Shown here piece after piece: positions 8,706 through 17,831 of a stretch of 42,814 nucleotides of DNA. The translations under genes were made by a program, and so were the position numbers. The stretch is taken from positions 1-42,814 of the forward strand of contig NZ_AUGL01000030.1 of NCBI RefSeq assembly GCF_000422645.1, written 5' to 3'. The number at the start of each line of letters is the position of its first letter. The stretch's first letter is position 1. The DNA is from Ferrimonas futtsuensis DSM 18154 (GTDB lineage Bacteria > Pseudomonadota > Gammaproteobacteria > Enterobacterales > Shewanellaceae). Under the pieces are notes generated by a model. That model did not search any database, was not told the origin of the DNA, and saw nothing but the letters and a program-made list of their open reading frames with translations.

Positions 8706-11243
8706 ATGATTCAGACCCTGATTGAAGAGATCGACAGCGGCAAACTCTGGAATTTCCCGGGCGGTATCCACCCACCGGAGAACAAAGAGCAGTCCAACCA
8801 GACGCCCATCGACCTGCTGCCCCTGCCGGAACTGTTCCACATTCCGGTCAGCCAGCACATTGGCCAACCGGGCAACCTGCTGGTGAAAGTGGGGGATACG
8901 GTTAAGCGTGGCCAACCCCTGACTCAGGCCGAAGGCGCCATGAGTCTGCCCGTACACGCCCCCACGTCCGGCACCATCGAAGCCATTGGCGACTGGGATG
9001 CGGCTCACCCCTCGGGCCTGAAGGAACTGACCATTACCGTACGTGCCGATGGTCAGGATGAATGGTTTGAGCGCCACCCAATCAAGTCCCTGGATGAACT
9101 GAGTCAGGAAGCGATTCTGGAAAAGATCCGCCTGGCCGGTATTGCAGGATTGGGCGGCGCCACCTTCCCCAGCCACATCAAACTGGCCCCTCGCAACCCG
9201 ATCGAGGTGCTGCTGATCAACGCCGCAGAGTGCGAACCCTACATTACGGCCGATGACACCCTGATGCGCGAGTTTGCCGCAGAGATTGTTCAAGGATTAC
9301 GGGTCCTGGACAAGCTGCTGGGCCCCAAGCGTATCCTGTTTGGTATCGAAGACAACAAACCTCAGGCCATTGCCGCCATCGAACAGGCGATTAAGAACAG
9401 TCAGTTCGATCCGGAAAGGCTGCGGGTACGAGTGATCCCCACCAAGTATCCCTCGGGCAGCGAAAAACAACTGATTCAGGTGCTTACCGGTCGTGAAGTG
9501 CCCAGCGGCACTCTCCCTGCCGAGATGGGTATGGTGATGCAGAACGTCGGGTCGGTATTCGCCATCAAGCGCGCCATCTTCAATGGCGAGCCCCTGATAG
9601 AGCGGGTGGTGACCGTCACAGGAGATCGCAGCAAGCAACCTGGCAACTACTGGGTGCGCCTGGGTACCCCCATCGACTGGCTGTTGGAGCAAACCAGATT
9701 TAAGCCTCAACTGTATGGCCAAAAGGCGATCATGGGTGGCCCGATGATGGGCTTTACCCTGCCAAGCCTCAAGGCACCGGTGATCAAATCCACTAACTGC
9801 ATTCTCGTCCCAAGCCGAAAAGAGCTGCCGGGCAATGCCAGAGAGCTGGCTTGCATCCGTTGCGGCGAGTGCGCCAAAGCCTGCCCGGCGCAGCTTCAGC
9901 CACAACAACTGTACTGGCACGCCCGCGCCAATGAGTTGGATAAGGCCCAGGCGCTGAACCTGCGTGACTGCATCGAGTGCGGTGCCTGCGCCTATGTCTG
10001 CCCGTCGGACATACCGCTGGTGCAATACTATCGAGTGGCCAAAGCCGCCATCCGTCACGAAGAGCAGAAACAGCAGAAAGCGGAAACCGCCAAGATCCGT
10101 TTCGAGGCCCGACAAGCCCGTCTTGAGGCTGAGAAGCAAGAGCGTGAAAATCGCCACAAGGCCGCCTCCGCCCGTCGCCGAGGTTCAACGCCGGCTCCAG
10201 AAAGCGATGCGGTCCAGGCCGCACTGGCACGCATCAAACAAGCCAAGCCTGGCGCAACCGATGAACAGAATAACGGCGAGCAGGATATGGCCGCGCTGCG
10301 TGCCCAACGAAAAGCCCAGGCTCGAGCCGCCAAAGCTCAGAAGGCAGAAACTGGCGATGCCACGATGGCACCCGGTTCACAACAGGATGCCGTAGCCGCC
10401 GCAGTGGCAAGGGCTAAAGCCAAGCGCGACGCCCAGCCACCTAAGGCCGAAGACCCGAAAAAAACCGCTGTCGCCGCCGCCGTTGCCAGGGCCAAAGCCA
10501 AGCAGGCCGAGGGTTCAAGCGACATCACTCCCGCCGGGGACCAGCGCAAGGCCGCCGTGGCCGCCGCCATTGCCAAGGCCAAGGCCAAACAGGCCGCGGC
10601 CCAGGGTGAGCACGCCGAGCCCGCCCCTGCCGAGGACAAGCGCAAGGCCGCCGTGGCCGCCGCCATCGCCAAGGCCAAAGCCAAACAGGCCGCGGCCCAG
10701 GGCGAGCAGACCGATCCCGCCCAGGCGGAGGACAAGCGCAAGGCCGCCGTGGCCGCCGCCATCGCCAAGGCCAAAGCCAAACAGGCCGCGGCCCAGGGCG
10801 AGCAGACCGATCCCGCCCAGGCGGAGGACAAGCGCAAGGCCGCCGTGGCCGCCGCCATCGCCAAGGCCAAAGCCAAACAGGCCGCGGCCCAAGGTGAACA
10901 AGCCGAGCCCGCCCCGGCGGAGGACAAGCGCAAGGCCGCCGTGGCCGCCGCCATCGCCAAGGCCAAAGCCAAGCAGGCCGCGGCCCAGGGTGAGCAAGCC
11001 GAGCCCGCCCCGGCCGAGGACAAACGCAAGGCCGCCGTGGCCGCCGCCATCGCCAAGGCCAAAGCCCAGAAGGCTGCCGAACAGCAAGAGCAGGCTGACA
11101 CCCCGCCTCAAGACAAGGTAGCCAGCGCCGAAGAAGCCAGAAAGGCGGCCGTCGCGCGGGCTATTGCCAAAGCGAAGGCCAAACAGGCCGCAGCCAAAGA
11201 ACATGCGCAGCAAGATGCTGCCCCTAGAACGGACGAGCAGTAA
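8706..11243 (+). CDS. rnfC: Electron transport complex subunit RnfC/RsxC with long repeat tail
   Basis: This 845-residue peripheral subunit binds NADH/FMN and takes electrons into the complex. The N-terminal two thirds contain the GIAGLGGATFPSHIK nucleotide-binding region, the INAAECEPYI motif, and two [4Fe-4S] sites, CIRCGECAKACP (first Cys at 383) and CIECGACAYVCP. From about residue 445 the sequence becomes Ala-, Lys- and Gln-rich, and from about 612 it is a tandem array of six 32-residue units. E. coli RsxC (about 740 residues) also has a repetitive tail; this one is longer. The tail is probably a flexible or helical charged extension and is not needed for the cofactor sites. The gene lies 7 bp after rnfB and 3 bp before rnfD. 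Confidence 0.96.
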   Translation: MIQTLIEEIDSGKLWNFPGGIHPPENKEQSNQTPIDLLPLPELFHIPVSQHIGQPGNLLVKVGDTVKRGQPLTQAEGAMSLPVHAPTSGTIEAIGDWDAAHPSGLKELTITVRADGQDEWFERHPIKSLDELSQEAILEKIRLAGIAGLGGATFPSHIKLAPRNPIEVLLINAAECEPYITADDTLMREFAAEIVQGLRVLDKLLGPKRILFGIEDNKPQAIAAIEQAIKNSQFDPERLRVRVIPTKYPSGSEKQLIQVLTGREVPSGTLPAEMGMVMQNVGSVFAIKRAIFNGEPLIERVVTVTGDRSKQPGNYWVRLGTPIDWLLEQTRFKPQLYGQKAIMGGPMMGFTLPSLKAPVIKSTNCILVPSRKELPGNARELACIRCGECAKACPAQLQPQQLYWHARANELDKAQALNLRDCIECGACAYVCPSDIPLVQYYRVAKAAIRHEEQKQQKAETAKIRFEARQARLEAEKQERENRHKAASARRRGSTPAPESDAVQAALARIKQAKPGATDEQNNGEQDMAALRAQRKAQARAAKAQKAETGDATMAPGSQQDAVAAAVARAKAKRDAQPPKAEDPKKTAVAAAVARAKAKQAEGSSDITPAGDQRKAAVAAAIAKAKAKQAAAQGEHAEPAPAEDKRKAAVAAAIAKAKAKQAAAQGEQTDPAQAEDKRKAAVAAAIAKAKAKQAAAQGEQTDPAQAEDKRKAAVAAAIAKAKAKQAAAQGEQAEPAPAEDKRKAAVAAAIAKAKAKQAAAQGEQAEPAPAEDKRKAAVAAAIAKAKAQKAAEQQEQADTPPQDKVASAEEARKAAVARAIAKAKAKQAAAKEHAQQDAAPRTDEQ
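10539..11114 (+). repeat. Six tandem 96-bp in-frame repeats in rnfC
   Basis: Units begin at 10539, 10635, 10731, 10827, 10923 and 11019, each exactly 96 bp (32 codons). The peptide unit starts DKRKAAVAAAIAKAKAKQ and ends with an acidic, Pro-containing linker. The units at 10635 and 10731 are identical over all 96 bases, a sign of recent duplication or gene conversion. The first and last units are diverged. The array keeps the reading frame, so it is protein-level repeat expansion and not a non-coding satellite. Confidence 0.97.
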
Positions 11244-11246
11244 ACG

Positions 11247-12302
11247 ATGGCTTTTAAAATCGCCTCCTCACCCCATGCCACCGTGCATACCAAGACTCAT
11301 CAGGTGATGCAGAGGGTGGCACTGTGCACCCTGCCCGGCATCGTGGCCCAGTGGTACTTTTTCGGCTGGGGCAACCTCATTCAAATTGCTTTGGCCATTA
11401 CCGTTGCGGTACTGGTAGAAGCGCTGTTCATGGTGGCTCGCGGCCGCCCGGTGATGAGTGCCATTGGCGACTACAGCGCAGTACTGACCGGTCTGCTGCT
11501 GGGGATCTGTATGCCCTCCCTGGCCCCCTGGTGGATTGTGGTTCTGGGCAGCCTGTTTGCCATTGCCGTGGCCAAACAGCTCTACGGCGGACTCGGACAG
11601 AATCTGTTCAACCCCGCCATGGTGGCCTATGTCGCCCTGCTGATCTCCTTCCCTGTACAGATGACCGCCTGGATGCCCCCCCAGGCCCTGGCAGCCAATG
11701 TCCTGAACTTCGGTGACACTCTGCAGATGATTTTCCTCGGCAGTAACAGCCTGGAGCTGACCATCAGCCAACTGTCTATGGGTGTGGATGGGATCACCAT
11801 GGCCACACCACTGGACACCCTCAAGACCGACCTGACCCTGGGTCTGACCGCCGGAGAGAGTTTCTCCAAGCCGATCTTCGTCGATAACCTCGGCGTGGGT
11901 TGGGTCTGGGTGAACGCGGGCTTCCTCCTGGGTGGCCTGGTTATGCTCCAGCAGAAGCTGATTCGCTGGCAGATCCCGGTGTCCGTGCTGCTGGCCCTGG
12001 GCATCAGTGCCATTCTCGGCACCATGTTGCACCCCGACGGCACCGGCGGACTGATGTTCCACTGGTTCTCCGGCGCGGCCATGTTTGGCGCTTTCTTCAT
12101 CGCCACCGACCCGGTTACCGCCGCCACCAGCCCCAGGGGCAGACTGATCTTCGGTGCCATCGTCGGCGTGCTGGTGTTCGTTATCCGCAGCTTTGGTGGT
12201 TACCCCGATGCCTTTGCCTTTGCCGTGCTGGTGGCCAATATGTGTGCGCCGATGATTGACCACTACACCCGCCCACGCACCTACGGACACGGGAGCCTCT
12301 GA
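11247..12302 (+). CDS. rnfD: Electron transport complex subunit RnfD/RsxD
   Basis: The 351-residue inner-membrane protein belongs to the NqrB/RnfD family, with about nine to ten hydrophobic helices. It carries the conserved GLGQNLFNPAMVAYV segment and MATPLDTLKT, the region where a threonine is joined to FMN through a phosphoester bond in studied RnfD proteins. Downstream is the FFIATDPVTAATSPRGRL segment typical of the family. It forms the ion-conducting part of the complex with RnfG. The start lies 3 bp after the rnfC stop, and the stop codon overlaps the rnfG start. Confidence 0.97.
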   Translation: MAFKIASSPHATVHTKTHQVMQRVALCTLPGIVAQWYFFGWGNLIQIALAITVAVLVEALFMVARGRPVMSAIGDYSAVLTGLLLGICMPSLAPWWIVVLGSLFAIAVAKQLYGGLGQNLFNPAMVAYVALLISFPVQMTAWMPPQALAANVLNFGDTLQMIFLGSNSLELTISQLSMGVDGITMATPLDTLKTDLTLGLTAGESFSKPIFVDNLGVGWVWVNAGFLLGGLVMLQQKLIRWQIPVSVLLALGISAILGTMLHPDGTGGLMFHWFSGAAMFGAFFIATDPVTAATSPRGRLIFGAIVGVLVFVIRSFGGYPDAFAFAVLVANMCAPMIDHYTRPRTYGHGSL

Positions 12303-12934
12303 TGTTGAACTCCATGAAACGTAATGGCCTGGTGCTGGCGCTGTTTGGCATGGCGGCCACCGCGCTGGTGGCGGTGACCCATCAGCTCACCGAAGAGCGG
12401 ATCTACGAACAGCAGCAAAAGCAATTGCTGAAAACCCTGCACCAGATTCTGCCGGCAGAAGAGTACGACATCCCTCTGCATCAAAGCTGCCACTTGATCA
12501 CCAGCCACCAGTACCTGGGCAGCGAGGAACCTCAGCGCGCCTTTTTGGCTCTCAAAGAGGGTCGCCCGGTGGGCCTGGCCCTGGAGACCACGGCTCCCGA
12601 CGGTTACAACGGTGATATCCACCTGATTGTGGGCATCGACTGGAATGAGAACCTGCTGGGGGTTCGCACCCTGAGCCACAAGGAAACCCCCGGGCTGGGC
12701 GATGGCATTGAGCTGCGCAAGTCCGACTGGGTGCTGAGCTTTGTCGGATATCGGCTGAAGGATGAGAAGGACAAGCGCATCAGCGTGAAGAAGGATGGCG
12801 GTGAGTTCGATCAGTTTACCGGTGCCACCATCACCCCACGCGCCTACACCAAGGCGGTACGCAACACCCTGAACTATGTGCGCCGCTTCAAAGAAGAGAT
12901 CCCCTCTGCCCCTCAGTGTGGAGAGAAACGATGA
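12302..12934 (+). CDS. rnfG: Electron transport complex subunit RnfG/RsxG
   Basis: The 210-residue protein has one N-terminal membrane helix (about 8-27) and a periplasmic FMN-binding domain. The TGATIT motif at 173-178 is the flavinylation site; its last Thr is the residue expected to carry covalent FMN, attached by an ApbE-type flavin transferase that is not in this window. GLGDGIEL upstream is also typical. The ATG overlaps the last base of the rnfD stop codon, and the TGA overlaps the rnfE start, so the three genes are translationally coupled. Confidence 0.96.
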   Translation: MLNSMKRNGLVLALFGMAATALVAVTHQLTEERIYEQQQKQLLKTLHQILPAEEYDIPLHQSCHLITSHQYLGSEEPQRAFLALKEGRPVGLALETTAPDGYNGDIHLIVGIDWNENLLGVRTLSHKETPGLGDGIELRKSDWVLSFVGYRLKDEKDKRISVKKDGGEFDQFTGATITPRAYTKAVRNTLNYVRRFKEEIPSAPQCGEKR

Positions 12935-13623
12935 GCCAATTGAAAGAGATCGCCTGGCAAGGCTTGTGGAAAAACAACCCCGGCCTGGTTCAGCTGTTGG
13001 GGCTCTGCCCCCTGTTGGCGGTGAGCAACACCCTGACCAACGCCCTGGGCCTGGGGTTGGCCACCATGGTCGTGCTGATCGCCTCAAACATGCTGGTGGC
13101 CGGCCTGCGCAAAGGGATTCCTGATGAGGTTCGCATCCCCATCTACGTGATGATCATCGCCGCCCTGGTGACCTGTGTACAGTTGCTGGTGAACGCCTAT
13201 GCCTACGGGCTCTACCTGTCTTTGGGGATTTTCCTGCCTCTGATCGTGACCAACTGCGTCATCATCGGCCGTGCAGAAGCCTTCGCCTCGAAAAACTCCG
13301 TGGCCCACGCCGCCTTCGATGGCCTGATGATGTCTCTGGGTTTCCTGCTGGTGCTGTGCCTGTTGGGCGGGGTCCGCGAACTCCTGGGTCAGGGCACCCT
13401 GTTTGATGGCGCTGAACTGTTGCTGGGAGACTGGGCCACCGCCCTGCGCATTGAATTGTGGCAGGTGCAAAGCCCGTTCCTGCTGGCGCTGCTGCCACCC
13501 GGCGCCTTTATCGCCATGGGTCTGCTCATCGCAGCTAAAAATGCCTTGAATGACAAGGTCGAGTCGGCCTTTGCCCAGAAAAAAGAAGCCGTTAAGATTG
13601 AGCGTGCCCGGGTCACCAACTGA
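12931..13623 (+). CDS. rnfE: Electron transport complex subunit RnfE/RsxE
   Basis: This 230-residue membrane protein with six helices is the partner and inverted homologue of RnfA. Motifs include [20 protein letters not shown] and [18 protein letters not shown], with the conserved Cys residues that bind the intramembrane Fe-S cluster. An upstream ATG at 12916 is in frame, but the ATG at 12931 overlaps the rnfG stop (ATGA) and has GGAGAG before it, so it is the likely start. It ends the rnf genes; nth follows after 45 bp. Confidence 0.96.
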   Translation: MSQLKEIAWQGLWKNNPGLVQLLGLCPLLAVSNTLTNALGLGLATMVVLIASNMLVAGLRKGIPDEVRIPIYVMIIAALVTCVQLLVNAYAYGLYLSLGIFLPLIVTNCVIIGRAEAFASKNSVAHAAFDGLMMSLGFLLVLCLLGGVRELLGQGTLFDGAELLLGDWATALRIELWQVQSPFLLALLPPGAFIAMGLLIAAKNALNDKVESAFAQKKEAVKIERARVTN

Positions 13624-13668
13624 TCCGGTTTCGCAAAACAGGCTGTGAACAGGGAACGCAAACAGAGA

Positions 13669-14310
13669 ATGAATAAAGAGAAACGGCTGGAGATCCTGAC
13701 CCGGCTCAGGGACAACAACCCTCACCCCACCACGGAACTGGAGTTCTCGACCCCTTATGAGTTGCTGGTGGCAGTAGCCCTGTCCGCCCAGGCCACCGAT
13801 GTGAGCGTCAACAAGGCGACACGCAACCTTTTCCCCGCCGCCAACACCCCGCAGGCGATGCTGGACCTTGGGGCCGAGGGAGTGAAGGAGTACATCAAGA
13901 CCATAGGCCTGTATAACACCAAGGCGGAAAACGTCATCAAGGCGGCGCAAATTCTGGTGGAGAAGCACGGCGGCGAGGTCCCCGAAGACAGAATGGCACT
14001 GGAGGCCCTGCCCGGCGTAGGCCGAAAGACCGCCAACGTAGTGCTGAACACCGCCTTTGGCTGGCCCACCATCGCCGTGGACACCCACATCTACCGGGTG
14101 TCCAACCGGACTAAGTTTGCCATGGGCAAAAATGTGGATCAGGTGGAGCAGAAGCTACTCAAAGTGGTGCCCGCCGAGTTCAAAGTGGATGTGCATCACT
14201 GGCTCATTCTACACGGACGCTATACCTGCCTGGCGCGTAAACCCCGATGCGGCAGCTGCATCATCGAAGACCTGTGCGAATTTAAAGAGAAGGTCTACCC
14301 AGACGAGTAA
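13669..14310 (+). CDS. nth: Endonuclease III (DNA glycosylase/AP lyase)
   Basis: The 213-residue protein removes oxidised pyrimidines from DNA and cuts the abasic site. The helix-hairpin-helix LPGVGRKTANVVL contains catalytic Lys120, and IAVDTH contains Asp138. The [4Fe-4S] cysteines are at 187, 194, 197 and 203; all these positions match E. coli Nth. I chose the ATG at 13669 because MNKEKRLEILTRL is the known family N-terminus; the open frame extends to 13645. Placement directly after rnfE is conserved in enteric and marine gammaproteobacteria. A strong terminator follows and closes the operon. Confidence 0.97.
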   Translation: MNKEKRLEILTRLRDNNPHPTTELEFSTPYELLVAVALSAQATDVSVNKATRNLFPAANTPQAMLDLGAEGVKEYIKTIGLYNTKAENVIKAAQILVEKHGGEVPEDRMALEALPGVGRKTANVVLNTAFGWPTIAVDTHIYRVSNRTKFAMGKNVDQVEQKLLKVVPAEFKVDVHHWLILHGRYTCLARKPRCGSCIIEDLCEFKEKVYPDE

Positions 14311-14311
14311 C

Positions 14312-14341
14312 AAAAAAAGCCGGGCAGAACCCGGCTTTTTT
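14312..14341. terminator. Rho-independent terminator after nth
   Basis: A GCCGGG/CCCGGC stem (14319-14324 and 14330-14335) with a 5-nt loop is flanked by A7 on the left and T6 on the right. It can serve both the rnf-nth operon and the convergent VOC gene. Confidence 0.9.
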
Positions 14342-14349
14342 ATGCCCGG

Positions 14350-14730
14350 TCAGCCAAAGGGTTGCCCCAGGTTGCTGACCAGATGAATCAGTCCCCCAGG
14401 TGCGCTGATCCAGAACCCTTTGTCGCCATCGGGCAAAGGCGCAATCTCATCCCGGCGGACCACGCCATGTTGAGCCAGATAAAAAGCGGCATCGGACTCG
14501 TCTGCGGTCGCCAGGTGCAGCCAAATCTCCGTACGGCTGATGCAATCCACTTCACACAGGACCAACCGCATCGCGCCAAAACAGAATGCATAGGCGCCCA
14601 GTGAAGGTTTACTGAAACTGACGTCCTCCTCGAGTTGGAGAATGTCGCGGTAGAAGCTCAGGGTCTGAGTGAACTCGTGGGGCGGGATGCGCACCAAAAG
14701 AGTGCTGCCCCCTTCAAATCTGGGTTTCAT
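14350..14730 (-). CDS. VOC-family (glyoxalase/bleomycin-resistance fold) protein
   Basis: The 126-residue protein has the two-module VOC fold. The first half contains TLLVRIPPHEFTQTLSFYRD, the typical opening strand and helix, and the second has EIWLHLATADESDAAFYL and a closing FWISAPGGLIHLVSN. VOC proteins are metal-dependent isomerases, dioxygenases or drug-binding proteins; this small single-domain type cannot be given a substrate. The open frame reaches 14760, but the ATG at 14730 has AAGGATG before it and fits the family. It converges on nth and shares its terminator. Confidence 0.8.
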   Translation of the reverse strand: MKPRFEGGSTLLVRIPPHEFTQTLSFYRDILQLEEDVSFSKPSLGAYAFCFGAMRLVLCEVDCISRTEIWLHLATADESDAAFYLAQHGVVRRDEIAPLPDGDKGFWISAPGGLIHLVSNLGQPFG

Positions 14731-14872
14731 AATGCATCCTTGCCTAACAGGTCGAACCAATCATAGTCCGTCGTCATCCCTTCTTCATATTCCATTCACT
14801 TATATTCTTACTGTTGAAAAACCTTAGTGGCGCCCCCACTCCTTATCCTAGGGCCAGCAGAGAGAGAGACCA

Positions 14873-15352
14873 TTGAACTACCCAATCCACGCATACGACC
14901 AGCACGGCAGCCTAAAGGCGCCGGTGTGGCTCTACCTTTTGCTGGCGTTTTTCGCGCGAACCTGGCTGCTTTTGGCCATTGCCGCTGCCAGCCGAACCAC
15001 GGGTTCCGATATCCTGGCGCTGTTTTATCCTGATACTCACCACTTTTACCTTGGTCTGGCCTCGGGATTACCAGTGATCGTCCTGATGATCTGCGGTCGA
15101 CTCAAAAGCGACGAGCGCCCCGCTCTCACCATACTGTGGCGTCATGGCCGTTGGTTACTGCTGGCCAATTGGGTGGCGGATCTGGGCCTGCAACTTTCCG
15201 GGGTGCTGCACCTGCGCGGGGAGATTGGCCTTTACCAGAGCCTTCCCCTGTTAGCCAGTTTCTGGTTTGGCTGGTACCTTTTGAGGAGCCGCAGAATCGG
15301 GGATTATTTTGATGGTGCTCATGTCCTGAGCCATGGGGTTACCCGGGGTTAG
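14873..15352 (+). CDS. DUF2919 (YfeZ-like) inner-membrane protein, TTG start
   Basis: The 159-residue protein has four hydrophobic helices and starts NYPIHAYDQHGSLKAPVWLY, the pattern of the DUF2919/YfeZ family. DARG-type loops are absent; GSDILALFYPD and a short basic C-terminus follow. The function of the family is unknown. The start codon is TTG, preceded by an AGAGAGAGAGA purine run; no in-frame ATG fits better. It is followed after 54 bp by the DUF350 gene and could be cotranscribed with it, but the gap leaves room for a separate promoter. Confidence 0.78.
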   Translation: MNYPIHAYDQHGSLKAPVWLYLLLAFFARTWLLLAIAAASRTTGSDILALFYPDTHHFYLGLASGLPVIVLMICGRLKSDERPALTILWRHGRWLLLANWVADLGLQLSGVLHLRGEIGLYQSLPLLASFWFGWYLLRSRRIGDYFDGAHVLSHGVTRG

Positions 15353-15406
15353 CACCCACCCCAACCTTTTGTTTACAATAATCGTTTCGACCAACTGGAT
15401 ACACAT

Positions 15407-15823
15407 ATGGATATGCTGACTGACTCTCTGGCCGGAATTGGCCCTTTCTTTACCTACCTGGTGATCGGACTGGCCCTGATCGCCCTGTTCAAGGTGATCT
15501 ACTCTGCACTGACTCCCTATGATGAATGGGGCCTGGTAAAACAGGAACAAAATCAAGCAGCCGGCATCGGCATCGGTGGTGCCCTGATAGGCTTTACCCT
15601 GGCCCTGGCAGCGGCGGCAGCCAACTCTGTCTCTCTGATGGATTACGTGCTCTGGGCTGGCGTCGCACTGGTGGCCCAGCTGCTGGCTTTCACCGTAGTA
15701 CGACTGGTGATCCTGCCCGGCCTGGTGGAAAAGATTGAGCAAAACAACATCGCCGCCGCCATCGTGCTGGCCGCCATTAACATTTGTGTAGGCTTGCTCA
15801 ACGCCGCCTGCATGAGCTATTAG
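15407..15823 (+). CDS. DUF350 (YjfL-like) membrane protein
   Basis: The 138-residue protein has four transmembrane helices and the DUF350 patterns GIGIGGALIGFTLALA and NNIAAAIVLAAINICVGLLNA. The family is of unknown function and is repeatedly found next to YgiB/YgiC-type genes, as it is here: ygiB starts 9 bp after its stop. E. coli has a similar set in its yjfJKLMC locus. I infer that the three products work in one envelope pathway involving the ATP-grasp ligase YgiC. Confidence 0.88.
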   Translation: MDMLTDSLAGIGPFFTYLVIGLALIALFKVIYSALTPYDEWGLVKQEQNQAAGIGIGGALIGFTLALAAAAANSVSLMDYVLWAGVALVAQLLAFTVVRLVILPGLVEKIEQNNIAAAIVLAAINICVGLLNAACMSY

Positions 15824-15832
15824 GAGCAGATT

Positions 15833-16498
15833 GTGAAACGAAGTCGTTCTGTCCTCTCCCCGAGATTTAAGAAACAGGCCACGGCACCGACGGCAGCCGC
15901 CGTCAGCGTCTCCCTGATGCTGTCTGGCTGCAGCCCTGCCCCCAAGCAGGAAACGGCCCAGGTATACAAAACTGCGGAGGAGTGCATCCTGGTTAATCCA
16001 GATCAGGAGCAGCTGTGCCGGGATGTCTTCGGTGAAGCCATGGCACTGGCCGAGGAGACCGCCCCTCGCTTTAACTCTCTGACCGACTGCGAGCTGGAGT
16101 TCGGCGCCGATCAGTGCATGGGCGGCGGCGAGTTTGCCGGCTCCCTGGCCGACGGCGATCAGTACGCCGAAAGCAGTGGCGGCGGTGGCTGGTTTATGCC
16201 GATGATGTATGGCTACATGATAGGCAACATGCTGAGCGGCTCCTCGCGCAAATACCGCGCCGCGCCGCTCTACAGTTCCAAAAACGCCCGCTCGCCCATG
16301 TATGGCAAGCTGGTCACCGGTACCGGCGACACCGTCGGCCGCGCCAATGACCGGGTGGTCCGCACCTCCCCCAACAACTTCACCCCCAAGAAGGCCACTA
16401 CGGTGACCCAGCGGGGCGGCTTCGGCAAGATTGCCCGGGTGAAATCCACCCAGGCCCGCAGCAGCACTAAGAGCAGTTCCAGGAGCTGGGGCGGCTGA
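15833..16498 (+). CDS. ygiB: DUF1190 lipoprotein (YgiB family), GTG start
   Basis: The 221-residue protein begins with a basic stretch and a long hydrophobic segment ending LMLSGC, a lipobox with Cys33, so it is probably a lipoprotein. The mature part has paired cysteines, a [15 protein letters not shown] glycine-rich segment, [16 protein letters not shown] and a Ser-rich C-terminus, all as in E. coli YgiB. The start is GTG, with AGGAGCA before it. Its stop codon overlaps the ygiC ATG by one base (TGATG). The function is unknown; the steady pairing with YgiC suggests a substrate or partner role. Confidence 0.9.
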   Translation: MKRSRSVLSPRFKKQATAPTAAAVSVSLMLSGCSPAPKQETAQVYKTAEECILVNPDQEQLCRDVFGEAMALAEETAPRFNSLTDCELEFGADQCMGGGEFAGSLADGDQYAESSGGGGWFMPMMYGYMIGNMLSGSSRKYRAAPLYSSKNARSPMYGKLVTGTGDTVGRANDRVVRTSPNNFTPKKATTVTQRGGFGKIARVKSTQARSSTKSSSRSWGG

Positions 16499-17664
16499 TG
16501 CGGCGCGAACTGATCACCCCAAGGGCCCACTGGCAGAGCCAGGCCGAAAGCTATGGTTTTAATTTCCATACTCTTTATGGGGAGCCCTACTGGGACGAGA
16601 GCCGCTACTACGCCTTCACCCTGGAGCAGATAGAGCGGGACTTGGAAGACCCGACCACAGAGCTCAACCAGATGTGTCTGGAGGTGGTGGATAAGGTGAT
16701 GGCCAGCGAGGAACTGCTAACTCGATTTGCCATCCCGCGGGAGCATTGGGAGATGATCGCCCGCTCCTGGCGACTGAAGGATCCCTCACTCTATGCCCGT
16801 ATGGATCTGGCCTACGATGGCGCCGGTCCGGCCAAGATGCTGGAGAACAACGCCGACACCCCCACCAGCCTGTATGAGTCCGCCTTTTTCCAGTGGCTGT
16901 GGCTGGAGGACCGTCTCAAGGACGGTACCCTGGCCCAGGGCAGTGACCAGTACAACAGCATTCAGGACAAGCTGATTGAACGCTTCGCCCAGCTCAAGCG
17001 GAGCTGGCCACCTGTGCCACTGCATTTCGCCTGCTGCCAGGACACAGACGAGGACAGAGGCACGGTACAGTACCTTCAGGACTGCGCCGAAGAGGCGGGC
17101 TTCGAGGCCATCTTCACCTTTATCGAGGAGATCGGGCTGACGCCCCAAGGCGGCTTTGTGGATGGCCAGGATCGTCCCATGCATGCGGCGTTCAAACTCT
17201 ACCCCTGGGAGTTCATGCTGCGGGAGGAGTTTGGCCAGCATCTGGACAAGAGCCAGACCCGTTGGCTGGAACCCAGTTGGAAGTCTGTGCTCTCCAACAA
17301 GGCGCTGCTGCCGATGTTATGGAAGCTGTTCCCCAACCACCCCAACCTGCTGCCCGCCTATTTCGCCGATGAACTGCATCTGGCCTCGGAGAGTAAGCTG
17401 GTGGAAAAACCCATCTACTCGCGGGAGGGCGCCAATGTGCGCATTCTCGAAGGGGGGCACGCGGTGGCGGACAGCGAAGGCCCCTATGGAGAGGAGGGCG
17501 TCATCTATCAGGCGTTCCAGCCCCTCGCCCGCTTCGGCGACGACTACGCCCTGATTGGCTCCTGGCTGGTGGGCGATGAAGCCGCCGGCATCTCGGTGAG
17601 AGAGGACTCAAGCCTGATCACCCAGGATCTCTCCCGCTTCGTGCCCCACATCATCCTGCCCTGA
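16498..17664 (+). CDS. ygiC: Glutathionylspermidine synthase-like ATP-grasp ligase (YgiC family)
   Basis: This 388-residue protein matches E. coli YgiC (386 residues) in length and pattern. It corresponds to the synthetase half of glutathionylspermidine synthetase/amidase, an ATP-grasp C-N ligase. Family marks include [14 protein letters not shown] near the N-terminal third, [35 protein letters not shown], and a [17 protein letters not shown] end. The amidase half is missing, as usual for YgiC, and purified YgiC-type enzymes have not shown clear glutathionylspermidine activity, so the real amine and acid partners are open. The gene is coupled to ygiB by a one-base overlap. An 11-bp hairpin follows. 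Confidence 0.9.
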   Translation: MRRELITPRAHWQSQAESYGFNFHTLYGEPYWDESRYYAFTLEQIERDLEDPTTELNQMCLEVVDKVMASEELLTRFAIPREHWEMIARSWRLKDPSLYARMDLAYDGAGPAKMLENNADTPTSLYESAFFQWLWLEDRLKDGTLAQGSDQYNSIQDKLIERFAQLKRSWPPVPLHFACCQDTDEDRGTVQYLQDCAEEAGFEAIFTFIEEIGLTPQGGFVDGQDRPMHAAFKLYPWEFMLREEFGQHLDKSQTRWLEPSWKSVLSNKALLPMLWKLFPNHPNLLPAYFADELHLASESKLVEKPIYSREGANVRILEGGHAVADSEGPYGEEGVIYQAFQPLARFGDDYALIGSWLVGDEAAGISVREDSSLITQDLSRFVPHIILP

Positions 17665-17670
17665 ACAGCA

Positions 17671-17704
17671 GCCCCTGAGAGTCACTCTCAGGGGCTTTCA
17701 TTTC
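17671..17704 (+). terminator. Hairpin terminator after ygiC
   Basis: A perfect 11-bp stem, GCCCCTGAGAG (17671-17681) and CTCTCAGGGGC (17685-17695), with a 3-nt loop is followed by TTTCATTTC. The T tract is interrupted but the stem is strong. Confidence 0.75.
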
Positions 17705-17831
17705 GCCTTCTCATCCCTTTCCATCGGCATTGACGCCTACCGGTGGGTCCGCTGATCATACAGACTTTGTTGAATTAGGGGCTTTGTACCATGCTTACTG
17801 GCCAGAGACTATGGGCCACAGGGAGGTGAGC

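Noticed and set aside
10539-11114. CRISPR-like array
   Set aside because: Units are contiguous, 96 bp long and in frame inside rnfC, with no spacers.
10337-11213. Open frames on both strands across the rnfC repeats
   Set aside because: They are low-complexity shadows produced by the GC-rich repeat array.
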